Of a DNA stretch of 38,415 nucleotides, positions 31,777 to 38,415 are shown piece after piece. The stretch is from NCBI GenBank assembly GCA_018268135.1, contig JAFDXD010000160.1, forward strand, positions 1-38,415, given 5' to 3'. The translations under genes and the position numbers were made by a program. The notes beneath the pieces were generated by a model that was not told where the DNA came from, made no database searches, and saw only the letters and a list, made by a program, of their open reading frames with translations. Position 1 is the stretch's first letter; each line of letters opens with the position of its first letter. Origin of the DNA: Bacteroidota bacterium. Lineage in GTDB: Bacteria; Bacteroidota; Bacteroidia; Chitinophagales; Chitinophagaceae.

Positions 31777-32892
31777 CGCACTAAAGTGCCATTCTTGCTC
31801 TTAAGAGGATCTGATTGAGTTATGGCCGTTACAGGTAATTGAGAGGGTGGATATTTCAGCGAAGAGTTAAAGTACGCTGAAGGAAAAGGGTATAAGATAG
31901 AGGTACTAAGAGGGTACAACTTCTTAAATAAAGGTTATATATTTAAAGGGTATATCGAGCCAATATATAAGATGAAGTCGTCAGCATCAGACATAGTAGA
32001 GAGATCAATAAATAAGTTGCTATTAAACTCACTATATGGGATGATGGGGTATAGAGGCAATGAAACTAAACTTGATATTCAAGTTAAAGAGGGGGCTATG
32101 ACAAATACAGTACGAGAATTAGAAGAAGGTCATAATAATGAATACAGTATAAATGTGGCAATAGCAGCAGCGGTAACAGCATATGCACGTATAAAAATGA
32201 ATGAATTGAGAGATCGAATGGTGTACACAGACACAGAGGTAGTGCACGGTGAACTAGAACCGTCAATGGTCAGCCCAAGTGAAATAGGAATGTTTAAACA
32301 TGAATTTAGAATTAAAAACGCAGTGTTTAAGGCACCTAAAACATATGGAGTTGAGACATGAGAAGGTGATATAAAGATAGCATCAGCGGGTATTAAGAAA
32401 GGGTTGGTAACACTAGAAGATTTATATAGAGCAATAATAGGTAATAAGGAGGCTATGGAGAAAGTGTATAAATTTGATGCATTTAAGAGATTAGTAGATG
32501 TAGGTTCAATGTCTATATCTAGTGTAAAATATACACGTAAAACACCAGGACTAGCGGACGGAAGAGCTAGAATTGTATATACACATAAGGATAGTGGAGT
32601 AGTTACATGGATAGGAACTCTAGCGTGACGACTTGTAGATGGAAAGTTAATAGATCCAACAAGCTATATGATAGGTAATATGGTAGTAATGAAGGAGTTT
32701 GATGTAAATACACAGGGTATGGAAGGAGTTAGTGTAGCGAAAGGGTCAGTGGAGGAAATGCAAAAGAAGATGAATAGGACTAAAGGTAAAGCTTCTGAAA
32801 AGAGTGTAAAGGATGATAAAGATGAAGGGGTAGCGGAAGGAAAGTTAGGTTATGAGGAAACAGAGGAGAAAATAAAAGAAAAGGCGGGATAG
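31777..32892 (+). pseudogene. dpo: Family B DNA polymerase (linear-plasmid type), 5' truncated
   Basis: C-terminal portion of a protein-primed B-family DNA polymerase. With UGA as Trp the frame is open from 31777 to TAG 32890. It contains GGYFSEELKYAEGKGYKIEVL (post-motif A region), motif B KLLLNSLYGMMGYR (about 32014-32055), a motif C-like VYTDTEVV (about 32221-32244), and FKAPKTYG with the KxY motif (about 32329). Motif C should read YxDTDS; the second Asp is Glu and Ser is Val. The exonuclease domain, TPR regions and motif A (DxxSLYP) are absent. The C-terminal 60 residues are a charged low-complexity tail. Most likely inactive. Confidence 0.85.
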
Positions 32893-33222
32893 CATCGAAA
32901 GAGGACCGGAAGACAACCAATAGGAAAAGGGTGAGCTGGACGATATTTTACCCCTTATACCCGTGGTATGGAAGGTGTTAGTAAACTTTAAAATAGAATC
33001 GATTATAAGAGTTAGAACCGTGATAGTGTTTAATAGTTCTAAGATAATAATGGAAAGGAGTAGAAAAATTGAAAATAGAATGGATAAGATTAGCATAGAA
33101 TAAATTTTAAGGAGGTATGTAGTAAAGGGAGATAAAAGTAAACAAAAAATTCCTCACGGTAAAATTTATAACAATAGGTGAGAGGAGCAGAAACAAGACA
33201 AGGAATAGAATTAATAGAGAAT
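32893..33222. other. Spacer between the plasmid relic and atp6
   Basis: 330 nt with no recognisable gene. A GGTATGGAAGG(T/A)GTTAGT word near 32963-32983 repeats one inside the DNA polymerase relic (about 32716-32735), so plasmid-derived sequence may extend here. An AAGGAGGT word at about 33109 resembles a Shine-Dalgarno site but is not supported by the rRNA. The atp6 frame is open from a GTG at 33178. Confidence 0.5.
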
Positions 33223-33975
33223 ATGATGAGTGTAGTAACATATTCACCATTTGAACAATTTGAAGTGCATCGAATTATACCATTACAATTTGGAGTATTA
33301 GATTTATCAATAACTAACTCTACAGTGTATATGCTATATGCAGTATTAATATATCAAGTATTATATAAGATTAATATCGCTGAAGGTAAATTAGTACCAG
33401 GTCGATGACAAACAGTTATAGAATTAGCGTATGGACAAATAATAGGATTAGTAATGGATAATATAGGAGAAGGGCGATATGTGCCAATGATCTGAGCATT
33501 ATTTATTAACTTATCAATAATGAACTTAGTAGGAATAGTACCATACACATTTTCACCTACAGCACATATAGTAGTAGGGATAGGAATGAGTGTAAGTATT
33601 TTAATAGGAGTAACATTATTAGGTATAGAAAACTACAGAAGTAACTATATCTCAATGTTAATGCCAGGAGGGGCACCATTAGCATTAGCTCCATTCTTAG
33701 TAGTAATTGAATTAGTATCACAATTAGCTAAAGGATTATCATTAGGAATACGACTAGCAGCTAATATAACAGCAGGACATTTATTATTTGTGATAATATC
33801 AGGATTTGCATTTACAATGATAACAGCAGGAGGAGTATTGTCAATATTAAGTATATTCCCAATTTTCATAATATTATTTATTACAATATTAGAAATGGCA
33901 GTTGCATTAATACAAGCATATGTATTTAGCTTATTAACGGCGATATATGTAGGAGAGTCAATACACTTACATTAG
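33223..33975 (+). CDS. atp6: ATP synthase subunit a
   Basis: Proton-channel subunit of complex V. 250 residues from ATG 33223 (MMSVVTYSPFEQFEVHRIIPL, resembling fungal and holozoan N-termini). An in-frame GTG at 33178 would add 15 residues and cannot be excluded. Conserved helix LAKGLSLGIRLAANITAGHLL carries the essential Arg of the proton half-channels. C-terminal ALIQAYVFSLLTAIYVGESIHLH is complete. Intronless; atp8 follows 27 nt later. Confidence 0.96.
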
Positions 33976-34002
33976 GAGAGTAGTAGGAAAGAAAAGAAAG
34001 AG

Positions 34003-34134
34003 ATGCCACAATTAAACGTAGAAACATTTGTAACACAATATGTGTGATTATTAGTAATATTAGGAGTAACAATATACCATGCAACGACAAGATTAGAATT
34101 AGCAGAAATAATAAAATTAAGAAAAAAAATATAA
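34003..34134 (+). CDS. atp8: ATP synthase subunit 8
   Basis: A 43-residue protein starting MPQLNVETFVTQYVW, matching the MPQL-D-P signature of A6L/ATP8, with one hydrophobic helix and a basic tail (IIKLRKKI). At the short end for the family (usually 48-68). Located directly after atp6, whereas animals and fungi usually have atp8 before atp6. TAA 34132-34134. Confidence 0.88.
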
Positions 34135-34233
34135 TTATCATAAAATTAAATAGAAGAAAGAGTAAAGGACAAAGCCGATAACTAAGTGATACAAAACAGA
34201 GAAATTTATTAGGGAATAAAAAGGATAGGACAA

Positions 34234-34305
34234 CTACGGGTGCAGGAGTCGAACCAACACTAGCTCCACTCAAAATGGAGAGTCTTACCATTAGACGAAC
34301 CCGTA
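34234..34305 (-). tRNA. trnQ: tRNA-Gln (UUG)
   Basis: Anticodon loop TTTTGAG on CTCCA/TGGAG stem; acceptor TACGGGT pairs ACCCGTA. Confidence 0.9.
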
Positions 34306-34313
34306 AGTAAGGA

Positions 34314-34385
34314 CAGACTTGAAGGGAATCGAACCCCTGCTAGTTATTTTGAAGACAACGGCACTAACCACTATGCTACAAATCT
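34314..34385 (-). tRNA. trnW: tRNA-Trp (UCA)
   Basis: Anticodon loop CTTCAAA, anticodon TCA, on GTTGT/ATAAC stem; acceptor AGATTTG pairs CAAGTCT; discriminator G. Can read both UGA and UGG, which fits the UGA-Trp code seen in every protein gene. Confidence 0.94.
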
Positions 34386-34390
34386 AATAA

Positions 34391-34462
34391 TAAGCTAGAA
34401 AGGAATTGAACCTTTGACCACTTCATTATCAATGAAGGGCTCTACCACTGAGCTACGAGCTT
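34391..34462 (-). tRNA. trnI: tRNA-Ile (GAU)
   Basis: Anticodon loop TTGATAA on CTTCA/TGAAG stem; acceptor AAGCTCG pairs CTAGCTT with one mismatch; discriminator A. Confidence 0.92.
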
Positions 34463-35094
34463 TGGGAGCTAAATCATTTAAGAAGAAAATAGTACATGAA
34501 AAATGTCCATTCTATTAATAAAATGAGTGGTAGTAGAATCAAAAGGAAAGAGAAAAGATCTGCAAAAATGGAAGCAATTAATAGAGAGAATAGGTAAAGA
34601 AAAGGTCGAGAGATGTGAAAGTAGACGAAGAGGGGGAGAATGAAGATGAAAAGGATACCGGCGGAAACATCAAGAAAGACGGAAAGTAGATCGAGGATGT
34701 TAGGAGTGAAAAGGAAAGAGTCTGAATGGAATGTAGTAAAAAAGGTAGGAGATAGTAGTATTAAAGCTGGAAAACAACAGAAGTAGAGAAGAAGAGAGAA
34801 AGAAAGGTAGATAAGGGAAAGGATGAGGGAGATACGTTCGTGAGGAAAAAGGGCGGGAAGGAGTCATAAGAAAAGGAGAGTGAGTAAGAAGGGGGAAGTT
34901 CAGAAGAAAGAAAGGATGAAGGAGAAGAGGAAGAAGGCATAAAAAGCATCATCTCATTTAGAGTGTAAGAAGTAAAAAGGAGAGTATTGAAAAAGGACAT
35001 CCAAATGAAGTCAAATTATACTAAGAGTTATTATAAAAGATATTAGATAATAAAGTGATTTAAATTTAAGCTCTTTAATATGGAAGTAAAACAT
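34463..35094. other. 632-nt purine-rich spacer
   Basis: Longest gene-poor stretch of the genome, very rich in A and G. One UGA-reading ORF at 34503-34703 (66 residues, basic) is listed separately. I recognise no ribosomal protein, 5S rRNA or repeat array here. The minus-strand frames are Ser/Leu/Phe-rich low-complexity shadows. Confidence 0.5.
34503..34703 (+). CDS. Hypothetical basic 66-residue ORF
   Basis: ATG 34503 to TAG 34701 with three UGA codons read as Trp; begins MSILLIKWVVVESKGKRKD and is Lys/Arg-rich throughout, ending with RRKHQERRKVDRGC. A remnant ribosomal protein is possible, but I cannot match it to any family. With only TAA and TAG as stops in A/G-rich DNA, an ORF of this size may be chance. 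Confidence 0.25.
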
Positions 35095-35177
35095 TGGAAA
35101 GAGTGGGGCTCGAACCCACAAGCATTTTATTGCGACAGTTTAGCAAACTGGTCTATTGACCATTCTAGCATCTCTCC
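35095..35177 (-). tRNA. trnS(GCU): tRNA-Ser (GCU)
   Basis: Anticodon loop TTGCTAA; long variable arm; acceptor GGAGAGA pairs TCTTTCC; discriminator A. Confidence 0.93.
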
Positions 35178-35180
35178 AGA

Positions 35181-35254
35181 AAGGCATTAAGAGAATTGAA
35201 CTCTTGACAATATCCTTGTAAGGGATACATTCTAACCAACTGAATTAAACGCCC
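35181..35254 (-). tRNA. trnV: tRNA-Val (UAC)
   Basis: Anticodon loop CTTACAA on TATCC/GGATA stem; acceptor GGGCGTT pairs AATGCCT with two G-U pairs. The discriminator would be T, so the end may be off by one. Confidence 0.9.
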
Positions 35255-35256
35255 AA

Positions 35257-35328
35257 TCAACATGTCCGGAGTTGAACCGATATCTTTCGTACCCAAAACG
35301 AACGCTCTACCAATTAAGCTACACGCTG
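35257..35328 (-). tRNA. trnP: tRNA-Pro (UGG)
   Basis: Anticodon loop TTTGGGT on TTCGT/ACGAA stem; acceptor CAGCGTG pairs CATGTTG; discriminator A. Confidence 0.92.
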
Positions 35329-35382
35329 TTTATGAGGAAAAAGGGGGAAGTAAATAAAAGGGGGGGAAAGTAATGAAAAATG

Positions 35383-35455
35383 TATTCAAAGTTGGATTTG
35401 AACCAACGATATCTTTCTTTTCAGGAAAGCGCTTTAACCACTAAGCCATAAGAAT
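35383..35455 (-). tRNA. trnF: tRNA-Phe (GAA)
   Basis: Anticodon loop CTGAAAA on CTTTC/GAAAG stem; T-arm GTTGGTTCAAATCCAAC. The acceptor ATTCTTA/TTTGAAT has two T-T mismatches, suggesting editing or a weak stem. Confidence 0.88.
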
Positions 35456-35456
35456 G

Positions 35457-35530
35457 AGCCCATGCTGAGAATCGAACTCAGACAAAGCTATTTACAAAAT
35501 AGATGCAATAACCATTAGTGCTACATAGGC
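35457..35530 (-). tRNA. trnT: tRNA-Thr (UGU)
   Basis: Loop TTTGTAA gives anticodon TGT with a four-pair stem; acceptor GCCTATG pairs CATGGGC. Shifting the loop by one would give GTA (Tyr), but the stem then fails. Confidence 0.86.
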
Positions 35531-35579
35531 AGGTAATTACTGTAGTCGAGAGCTTAAGGGATCGGACAGTAAAAAATGA

Positions 35580-35660
35580 TCTTTTCAGTGGGAGTTGAAC
35601 CCACACGCGCGAAGCATGTGATTTTAAGTCACACTTGTCTACCAATTCCAACATGAAAAG
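35580..35660 (-). tRNA. trnL(UAA): tRNA-Leu (UAA)
   Basis: Anticodon loop CTTAAAA on TGTGA/TCACA stem, extended variable arm, acceptor CTTTTCA pairs TGAAAAG, discriminator A. Confidence 0.93.
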
Positions 35661-35689
35661 AACACCTATAGGAAAAGAGGAAGATTTAT

Positions 35690-35762
35690 GACGTAATAGT
35701 TTAAGGAGTTAAACCGCTTGTCTCATAAGCAGGAGTTGATGGTGCAAATCCATCTAACGTCA
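35690..35762 (+). tRNA. trnM: tRNA-Met (CAU), plus strand
   Basis: Loop CTCATAA, anticodon CAT, on a CTTGT/GCAGG stem with two G-U pairs; acceptor GACGTAA/TAACGTC has one mismatch. T-loop is TGCAAAT. Initiator or elongator identity not decided. The only + strand tRNA between trnL(UAA) and trnE. Confidence 0.84.
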
Positions 35763-35766
35763 AAGA

Positions 35767-35841
35767 TATCCAATGAGGGATTTGAACCCACGTTGCATTT
35801 TAGAAAGAAATGACTCCTAGACCGGACTAGAGGAATTGGAC
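35767..35841 (-). tRNA. trnE: tRNA-Glu (UUC)
   Basis: Anticodon loop CTTTCTA on CATTT/AAATG stem; acceptor GTCCAAT pairs ATTGGAT; discriminator A. The D-arm is irregular. Confidence 0.88.
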
Positions 35842-35842
35842 A

Positions 35843-35914
35843 TAAGCTTGGTCGGGATCGAACCGACGCGGGAATCATTATGAGCGATTTGCCCTACCAC
35901 TAGGCTACAAGCTT
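35843..35914 (-). tRNA. trnM: tRNA-Met (CAU), minus strand
   Basis: Loop CTCATAA on AATCG/TGATT stem; perfect acceptor AAGCTTG/CAAGCTT; T-arm GTCGGTTCGATCCCGAC. One base from trnE. Its anticodon arm resembles an elongator tRNA-Met more than the plus-strand copy does. Confidence 0.9.
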
Positions 35915-35981
35915 ATAAACTAAGGAAGGAGGAAAGGGAGTGAGGAAAATAATGGCTTAGATTGAAGGGTGAAGGAGAGAA

Positions 35982-36054
35982 GGCGATAGTGGCCTAATGG
36001 TGGGGCAGTTCATTGTGGTTGAGAAGGTTGCAGGTTCAAATCCTGTCTATCGCC
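35982..36054 (+). tRNA. trnH: tRNA-His (GUG)
   Basis: Anticodon loop contains GTG in a TTCAT/TGAGAA-like arm; acceptor GCGATAG pairs CTATCGC with an encoded extra G at -1 opposite discriminator C, the tRNA-His identity signal. rps12 begins 1 nt after its end. Confidence 0.9.
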
Positions 36055-36055
36055 C

Positions 36056-36472
36056 GTGCCAACATTAAGACAAATAATAAGAAAACCAAGGAAAGAACAA
36101 GAGAAGAAAATAAGAACGAGAGCATTAGAAGGAAATCCACAAAAAAAAGGAGTAGTTCTAAGAGTATTTACACGAAAACCTAAAAAACCTAATTCAGCAT
36201 TACGTAAATTAGCTAAAGTAAAATTATCTAACGGAAAAATATTAGATGCATATATAATGGGAGAAGGACATAATATACAAGAACACTCAGTAGTATTGGT
36301 GAGAGGGGGAAGGGTACCGGATTTACCAGGGGTGAGGGTGCATTTAGTGAGAGGAGTGTATGATTTAGGAGGGGTGATAGGAAGAAAAACATCGAGAAGT
36401 AAGTATGGAACGAAAAGAAGTAAAAGAGAATGAAAAGACATAAAGGGAGAGTATCATATATACCAAAAATAA
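36056..36472 (+). CDS. rps12: Ribosomal protein S12 (uS12)
   Basis: Decoding-centre protein of the small subunit. Starts with GTG: the canonical N-terminus [12 protein letters not shown] begins exactly there and the tRNA-His gene ends 1 nt before, so no ATG is possible. Landmarks: [56 protein letters not shown], and SRSKYGTKR. Under UGA=Trp the frame runs past the usual end (36431 UGA) for 13 extra codons to TAA 36470-36472, overlapping rpl16 by 43 nt. The family normally ends at the UGA position (125 residues). Confidence 0.94.
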
Positions 36473-36807
36473 ATGAAAGTAGTACGAATAACATAAATAA
36501 ATTAAGATTAATAAGCAGAGAACCAGGAAGAATAACGGCGACGCAAATGAAGGCGGTGATAATGGTACTAAAACGAACATTAGATCCGAAAACAAATTCT
36601 ATTGCGGTAAAAGTATTTCCACATTTAGCTGTTACTGCTAAACCATTAGAAGTTAGAATGGGGAAAGGTAAAGGGGGAATAGATCATAGAATTAGTAGAA
36701 TTAGAATGAATAGTGTAATAGTAGAAGTAATTAGTAAGGGGGATATAAATAGAAGAAGTTTAAGAGCGGCAGGGGCTAAATTAGGAGTGAGAACGACGAT
36801 AGAATAG
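36430..36807 (+). CDS. rpl16: Ribosomal protein L16 (uL16)
   Basis: Large-subunit protein at the A-site. 125 residues. Begins MKRHKGRV; then [45 protein letters not shown] (the L16 signature) and a terminal [17 protein letters not shown] overlaps rps12 as ATGA. The gene pair rps12-rpl16 is not the bacterial order. Complete and ends with TAG at 36805. Confidence 0.93.
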   Translation: MKRHKGRVSYIPKINESSTNNINKLRLISREPGRITATQMKAVIMVLKRTLDPKTNSIAVKVFPHLAVTAKPLEVRMGKGKGGIDHRISRIRMNSVIVEVISKGDINRRSLRAAGAKLGVRTTIE

Positions 36808-36822
36808 ATAACTTATTAAGGG

Positions 36823-37107
36823 TTAACCTCGAAGAAGATTGATGAATTGGATAGCAATAGATTTTTTGATTCGTCAATAAGCGACTAAAATTGATAAACC
36901 GACAGCAGATTCAGCAGCGGCAACAACTAAGATGAAAAAGGCAAATAACATACCATAGAAAGAATCTAAAGAGATAGATACGGTAATAAAGATAAGATTG
37001 ATAGAAAGAAGAAGTAATTCGATAGACATTAGAAGGGAAATCACGTTTTTACGATTAACAACGATACCTATGAAGGCTAGAAGTAATAAAATAAAAAATA
37101 TAAACAT
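36823..37107 (-). CDS. nad4L: NADH dehydrogenase subunit 4L
   Basis: Small complex I subunit, homologous to NuoK/MrpC. 94 residues from ATG at 37107: [38 protein letters not shown], with the conserved Glu pair region [21 protein letters not shown] Trp at 36874 is followed by the conserved tail ending INLLRG, so stopping at the UGA would delete the family's C-terminus; TAA is at 36823-36825. It is the only standard protein gene on the minus strand. Confidence 0.95.
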
Positions 37108-37148
37108 TCATAGATCAATGTAATAAAAGGAGGAAAACTTGGTTGAAA

Positions 37149-37222
37149 GGAGGTGTAGCATAGTTGGTTAATGCGCTAGTTTGTCAAGCTAGAGATCGTT
37201 AGTTCAAACCTAATCATCTTCG
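37149..37222 (+). tRNA. trnD: tRNA-Asp (GUC)
   Basis: Anticodon loop TTGTCAA on CTAGT/GCTAG stem; acceptor GGAGGTG pairs CATCTTC; discriminator G as expected for Asp. Confidence 0.93.
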
Positions 37223-37256
37223 AAATCTTAGATAAGGGAAAACTTACTAAAGATAA

Positions 37257-37487
<231 letters not shown>

Positions 37488-37519
37488 TAAATAGAGAAGA
37501 AATAGCATAAAAAAGAAGA

Positions 37520-37591
37520 ACGTTCGTAACTCAGAGGTAGAGAAGTTGTCTTCTAAATAATTAGTCGTAGGTTCGAATCCTGCCGAATGTA
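37520..37591 (+). tRNA. trnR(UCU): tRNA-Arg (UCU)
   Basis: Anticodon loop CTTCTAA; acceptor ACGTTCG pairs CGAATGT; T-arm GTAGGTTCGAATCCTGC. nad5 starts 2 nt later. Confidence 0.9.
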
Positions 37592-37593
37592 GA

Positions 37594-38286
37594 ATGTATT
37601 TAATAATATTATGAATGCCATTAGTAAGTGCTATTGTATCTGGCCTTTTAGGTAGAAAAATTGGAAGAGAAGGAGCAGGTAGAATAACGATAGCATCAAT
37701 GCTAATAACATGGTTAACTGCAATATATATATTTTATGAAGTAGTAATGAAAAAGACGGAGTGTTATATAAAATTAACAAAATGAGTATTGGTAGATTTA
37801 GGTTTACAATTTGATGGTTTAACTGCTATCATGTGTGTCGTTGTTACTAGTATCTCATTATTAGTACACATTTATTCAACTGAATACATGGGAGAAGATC
37901 CTCATAAACCTCGATTTATGGCTTATCTTTCATTATTCACATGATTTATGTTAATATTAGTGACAGCAGATAATTTAATGCAAATGTTTATAGGATGAGA
38001 AGGGGTAGGATTGTGTTCATATTTATTAATTAATTATTGATATACAAGAATACAAGCAAATAAAGCTGCAATACAAGCTATGATTGTTAACCGAATAGGA
38101 GATTTAGGTATTGTTATCGCTATAATAATCAGCTATACACAATATAGAACATTAGAGTATGCAGTATTAATACCGATAGTGGAAGGGAAAGAAATAGAAG
38201 TAATAGGATTAATGATATTATTAGGAGCAATCGGTAAATCAGCACAGATTGGATTACATGTGTGATTAGCCAATGCTATGGAGGGT
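37594..38286 (+). CDS. nad5: NADH dehydrogenase subunit 5, exon 1
   Basis: 5' exon of nad5, 231 codons from ATG 37594. Reads [20 protein letters not shown], then [67 protein letters not shown] and [19 protein letters not shown]. Contains the conserved pump Glu in FIGWEGVG. Exon ends GAGGGT at 38286 and continues at 1148. Trp codons are UGA. Confidence 0.96.
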
Positions 38287-38415
38287 TGAAACAAAAGAGC
38301 TTGGGCTCTCCAAGAACAAAAACTTTGCTATATGCGGGAACACCCAGTACAAATTCTAAGGTCCTCTCTCTTTGAAATAGAAGGGTTCGGAAAAATCCAA
38401 AGAAGTGGGCAATCC
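38287..38415 (+). mobile_element. Group I intron in nad5 (5' start)
   Basis: First bases of the nad5 intron. From 38296 on the sequence is the same as 1-120, so the intron really continues at position 121. Confidence 0.92.
38296..38415 (+). repeat. Terminal 120-bp overlap with positions 1-120
   Basis: The final 120 bases match the first 120 exactly as far as I compared them. Coding and intron sequence read through this join in one frame, so it is an assembly overlap of a circular (or tandem) molecule of 38,295 bp, not a biological terminal repeat. Confidence 0.95.

Noticed and set aside
33108-33117. Shine-Dalgarno-like AAGGAGGT upstream of atp6
   Set aside because: The rns 3' end has no CCTCC, and the whole strand is A/G-rich, so such words occur by chance.
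38296-38415. Terminal direct repeat suggesting a linear mitochondrial chromosome
   Set aside because: A gene and its intron read continuously through the join, which fits a circular assembly overlap better than a real terminal repeat.

Overview
This window is a complete, circular-mapping mitochondrial genome from a single-celled eukaryote. The last 120 bases (38296-38415) repeat the first 120, so the unit genome is 38,295 bp and the window was opened inside an intron of nad5. UGA is read as tryptophan: conserved Trp positions use it throughout (all eight in cob) and there is a tRNA-Trp with anticodon UCA. I see no nad7, nad9, nad11, sdh or atp1 genes. There are nad1-6, nad4L, cob, cox1-3 and atp6/8/9, plus a residual ribosomal protein set (rpl2, rpl6, rpl14, rpl16, rps12, rps14 and a split rps3), two rRNAs and 25 tRNAs covering all 20 amino acids. 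This content is too rich for an animal or ordinary fungus. It best resembles a unicellular holozoan such as a choanoflagellate, but that is an inference from gene content and genetic code, not a phylogeny.

Layout (+ strand unless noted): nad5 exon 2 - cox2 - cox1 (10 exons, 9 group I introns, 11.6 kb) - nad3 - trnY - cob - trnC - rpl6 - trn(CAU)(-) - trnK - rps3 N-terminal part - rpl14 - nad1 - nad4 - trnL(UAG) - rps14 - cox3 - rps3 C-terminal part - rpl2 - trnR(UCG) - nad6 - nad2 - trnS(UGA) - trnA - trnN - rns - trnG - rnl (2 group I introns) - RNA polymerase pseudogene (-) - DNA polymerase B pseudogene - atp6 - atp8 - tRNA cluster, mostly (-) - trnH - rps12 - rpl16 - nad4L(-) - trnD - atp9 - trnR(UCU) - nad5 exon 1. 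The + strand is markedly purine-rich and carries all protein genes except nad4L and the RNA polymerase relic.

The accessory content is invasive. Twelve group I introns (9 in cox1, 1 in nad5, 2 in rnl) carry eleven LAGLIDADG-type ORFs. Two pairs of cox1 introns lie so close together that they leave exons of only 11 and 18 nt. One intron is entirely open reading frame. Between rnl and atp6 lies a 3.1 kb relic of an invertron-type linear plasmid: a phage-type RNA polymerase broken by one TAA, and a family B DNA polymerase that has lost its 5' half.

The respiratory genes feed complexes I, III, IV and V; the ribosomal proteins, rRNAs and tRNAs make the translation system. Points most worth a second look are the split rps3, the micro-exons, a C at the ricin-target A2660 position of the 23S-like rRNA, the intron inside helix 69, and the plasmid relic.
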